Source: Bacillota bacterium
GTDB taxonomy: Bacteria; Bacillota; Clostridia; Acetivibrionales; JAFADI01
Length of the DNA: 7,295 nucleotides
Reading direction: 5' to 3'
Assembly: GCA_023424965.1 (NCBI GenBank)
Contig: JAFADI010000081.1
Span: 1-7,295, forward strand
Every line of letters begins with the position of its first letter. The stretch's first letter is position 1. Below, one piece after another: positions 5,794 through 7,295 of this stretch. A program made the translations under genes and the position numbers. The notes beneath the pieces were generated by a model, which worked only from the letters and a program-made list of their open reading frames with translations, was not told the origin of the DNA and made no database searches.

Positions 5794-6633
5794 ATGGATA
5801 TAGAAAAAATGATTGAAAAAATCTCGGAAGAGGTGTACCGCAAGATTCTGGAGGAAGTCAAAGCCGAGGGTTCCGATGGAGGAAGCAGCGCGGGAGCAGC
5901 CCAGACAAAAGTGACTGCCAAAGACATAGCAAAAATGATCGACCATTCCCTGCTGAACCCCATCATGACAAAACAGGACATCATCGACGGCTGCAAGATT
6001 GCAAAAGAGTATGATGTGGCCTCGGTATGCGTAAAGCCCAGTGAAGTGGCTCTTTCCAAAATAGAACTGGCGGGAACGGACGTATTGGTAACGACGGTAG
6101 TCGGTTTCCCCCATGGCTCCTCCAAAACGGAAGTAAAGGTTTTTGAAGCGGAAGAAGCAATGAAGGACGGCGCAGTGGAGCTTGATATGGTGGTGAATAT
6201 CGGCAGGCTGCTGTCCAGGGATTTCGACTATGTGGAAAAAGACATAAAATCGGTGTGCGATGCGGCCCATGCAAAGGGTGTAATTGTAAAGGTGATCCTG
6301 GAGAACTGCTACCTGACGGATGAGCTTAAGGAAATAGCCTGCCGCATTTGTGAAAAGGCGGGGGCGGACTTCGTCAAGACCTCTACAGGCTACGGAACCG
6401 GCGGTGCCACCATTGAAGATTTAAAGCTTATGAGAAGGGTTACAGGCCCCAGGGTCCGGGTAAAAGCGGCAGGCGGAGTCAGGACCCTGGATAACGCATT
6501 GTCTGTGAGAAGCGTAGGAACGGTAAGATTTGGAGCAACAGCCACAAAGGTAATCATGGAGGAAGCCTACAAAAGGGAAAAGGAAGGCACCTTGAAGCTC
6601 ACAGAGGCCGGTCAGCTCAAGAGCGGTTATTAA
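5794..6633 (+). CDS. deoC: 2-deoxyribose-5-phosphate aldolase (DeoC), BMC-targeted, first copy
   Basis: This class I aldolase cleaves 2-deoxy-D-ribose 5-phosphate to glyceraldehyde 3-phosphate and acetaldehyde. It has 279 residues, longer than typical DeoC (about 220-260) because of an N-terminal extension. Residues 1-23 (MDIEKMIEKISEEVYRKI and onward) form an amphipathic helix of encapsulation-peptide type. A Gly/Ser/Ala linker spans about 24-38, and the TIM barrel starts near 41 (AKDIAKMIDHSLLNP). Catalytic residues are recognisable: Asp131 in ELDMVVNIG, Schiff-base Lys195 in VKTSTGYGTGG, and Lys224 in VKAAGGVRT. Cys79 in SVCVKP aligns by eye with E. coli Cys47. The phosphate-binding end reads VRFGATAT. 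ATG 5794 is chosen over GTG 5785 because the second copy begins with the matching residues. It is the first cargo gene after the shell block. Confidence 0.95.
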   Translation: MDIEKMIEKISEEVYRKILEEVKAEGSDGGSSAGAAQTKVTAKDIAKMIDHSLLNPIMTKQDIIDGCKIAKEYDVASVCVKPSEVALSKIELAGTDVLVTTVVGFPHGSSKTEVKVFEAEEAMKDGAVELDMVVNIGRLLSRDFDYVEKDIKSVCDAAHAKGVIVKVILENCYLTDELKEIACRICEKAGADFVKTSTGYGTGGATIEDLKLMRRVTGPRVRVKAAGGVRTLDNALSVRSVGTVRFGATATKVIMEEAYKREKEGTLKLTEAGQLKSGY

Positions 6634-6756
6634 AAAGCGTTTCTATATAAATTATGCATAGAAGCTGCTTCCCCGACGGAATTATAAAGTTCCCCCTTCT
6701 CTTTCTAAGGAGAAGGGGCTTGAGGCCGGGGATCAGAATTAAAGGCGGTGGCACAA
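6634..6756 (+). other. Intergenic region between the two deoC genes with two hairpins
   Basis: This 123-base gap is the longest in the window and holds no recognisable gene. Two inverted repeats are visible. The first pairs 6639-6646 with 6658-6665 (TTCTAT against ATAGAA, extended by a G-T and a G-C pair, 11-base loop). The second pairs CCCCTTCTC (6693-6701) with GAGAAGGGG (6710-6718), 9 perfect base pairs with an 8-base loop. TCCCCG at 6670-6675 can also pair with CGGGGA at 6727-6732, enclosing the second hairpin. No run of T follows the strong stem, so an intrinsic terminator is not supported. The structure may affect mRNA processing, stability or expression of the downstream gene. No promoter boxes could be assigned with confidence. 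Confidence 0.6.
6693..6718 (+). repeat. Strong inverted repeat (9-bp stem) upstream of second deoC
   Basis: CCCCTTCTC at 6693-6701 is the exact reverse complement of GAGAAGGGG at 6710-6718, with an 8-base loop. The stem is flanked by a second possible pairing (6670-6675 with 6727-6732). It lacks a following T-tract, so it is recorded as a structural element rather than a terminator. It lies 38 bases before the GTG start of the second deoC. Confidence 0.75.
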
Positions 6757-7295
6757 GTGGATACGGAAAAAATTATTAAAAGAATCTCTCAGGAAGTATA
6801 CAAGAAACTGGCTGAAAATTCAAAGGACTGTGCAGCAAGTATGTGCGGCGGCAGTGCGGCAAGCCCGGACATTGCCGCCATGCTGGAGCATACCCTGCTG
6901 AGGCCGGATGCGACAGCCGCCCAGGTGGAGAAATTCTGCCGGGAGGCAAGGGAAAACCGGTTCGGGGCAGTGACGGTCTCTCCCTACTATGTACCTCTTG
7001 CGGTTGAGTTGTTGAAGGGCAGCGGCATTTCCACCGGTACGGTCATAGGTTTTCCCCACGGGGCGGCCAGCACCAGGGGCAAATTGGCTGAAACCAGAGA
7101 AGCCCTTCAAAACGGAGCCGTCGAATTGGATGTGGTGATTAACAACGCAGCAATGAAATCAAGACATGATGAAGCAGTGAAAAGGGATATGGAAGAAATC
7201 GTCGCTTTCACGAACGGCAAAGCAAAGATAAAGGCAATCATCGAGACCTGCCTTTTTACGGAAGAAGAAAAGGTCAGGGCCTGCGAAATAGTGAA
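6757..7295 (+). CDS. deoC: Second DeoC-family aldolase, BMC-targeted, cut by the window end
   Basis: An open frame begins at GTG 6757 (AAGGCGGTGG at 6742-6751 upstream) and continues to the last base without a stop, giving 179 complete codons. Residues 1-20 (MDTEKIIKRISQEVYKKLAE) match the start of the first DeoC (MDxEKxIxxIxxEVYxK) and form the same amphipathic targeting helix. The linker is shorter and contains two cysteines (Cys25, Cys30). The barrel begins near 38 (DIAAMLEHTLLRP), with VIGFPHG (97-103) and ELDVVIN (123-129), where Asp125 matches the catalytic Asp. The Schiff-base lysine region lies beyond the edge, so activity cannot be confirmed. At the E. coli Cys47 position it has Thr73 (AVTVSPYYV). 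It may be a second DERA with different tolerance or specificity, or a degenerate subunit. Confidence 0.9.
   Translation, partial: MDTEKIIKRISQEVYKKLAENSKDCAASMCGGSAASPDIAAMLEHTLLRPDATAAQVEKFCREARENRFGAVTVSPYYVPLAVELLKGSGISTGTVIGFPHGAASTRGKLAETREALQNGAVELDVVINNAAMKSRHDEAVKRDMEEIVAFTNGKAKIKAIIETCLFTEEEKVRACEIV

Noticed and set aside
5166..6125. Minus-strand open frame of 319 codons over BMC-H, BMC-P and the start of deoC
   Set aside because: It is antisense to well-supported genes and gives a low-complexity translation with no family resemblance.
6693..6718. Intrinsic transcription terminator between the deoC genes
   Set aside because: The stem is strong, but it is followed by CTTGAGGCC rather than a run of T, and the next gene is functionally linked.

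Overview
The window is one continuous, co-directional (+ strand) stretch of a bacterial microcompartment (BMC) operon. It encodes shell proteins of all three structural classes (hexamer, trimer, pentamer) together with the cargo of an aldehyde-oxidising metabolosome. No transposon, tRNA, rRNA or CRISPR array is visible. The organism is most likely an anaerobic Firmicute of the clostridial type. This is inferred from the strong purine-rich ribosome binding sites, several GTG starts, the near-absence of long gaps, the RnfC/PduS-type redox protein, and a eut-associated hypothetical protein known mainly from clostridia. Base composition looks close to balanced. The species cannot be named from this sequence.

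Layout, left to right: the C-terminal tail of a PduL-type phosphotransacylase (1-83); a eut-operon-type protein of unknown function with a targeting-helix-like N-terminus (106-783); a first pentamer vertex protein, BMC-P (816-1106); a CoA-acylating aldehyde dehydrogenase of the PduP/EutE family (1157-2578); a PduS/RnfC-like flavin and iron-sulfur protein (2656-3984); a PduT-like tandem-domain shell trimer with a candidate Fe-S cysteine (4003-4548); an alternating block of BMC-H, BMC-P, BMC-H, BMC-P (4569-5774) with clear duplication of the BMC-H gene; a 2-deoxyribose-5-phosphate aldolase, DeoC (5794-6633); a 123-base gap with two hairpins; and a second, divergent DeoC that runs off the right edge (6757-7295).

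Taken together, DeoC would split 2-deoxyribose 5-phosphate into glyceraldehyde 3-phosphate and acetaldehyde inside the shell. The aldehyde dehydrogenase would convert acetaldehyde to acetyl-CoA with NAD+ and CoA, and PduL would turn acetyl-CoA into acetyl phosphate, recycling CoA. The PduS-like protein, probably coupled to the Fe-S shell trimer, could pass electrons from NADH out of the shell. This matches the aldolase-containing BMC class that published locus surveys call sugar-phosphate-utilising (SPU). The key signature is an amphipathic N-terminal helix on both DeoC proteins, on the aldehyde dehydrogenase and on the unknown protein, which suggests all four are cargo. The most interesting point is the pair of encapsulated aldolases. 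The second has threonine at the position aligned by eye with E. coli DeoC Cys47, the residue linked to inactivation by acetaldehyde-derived products.
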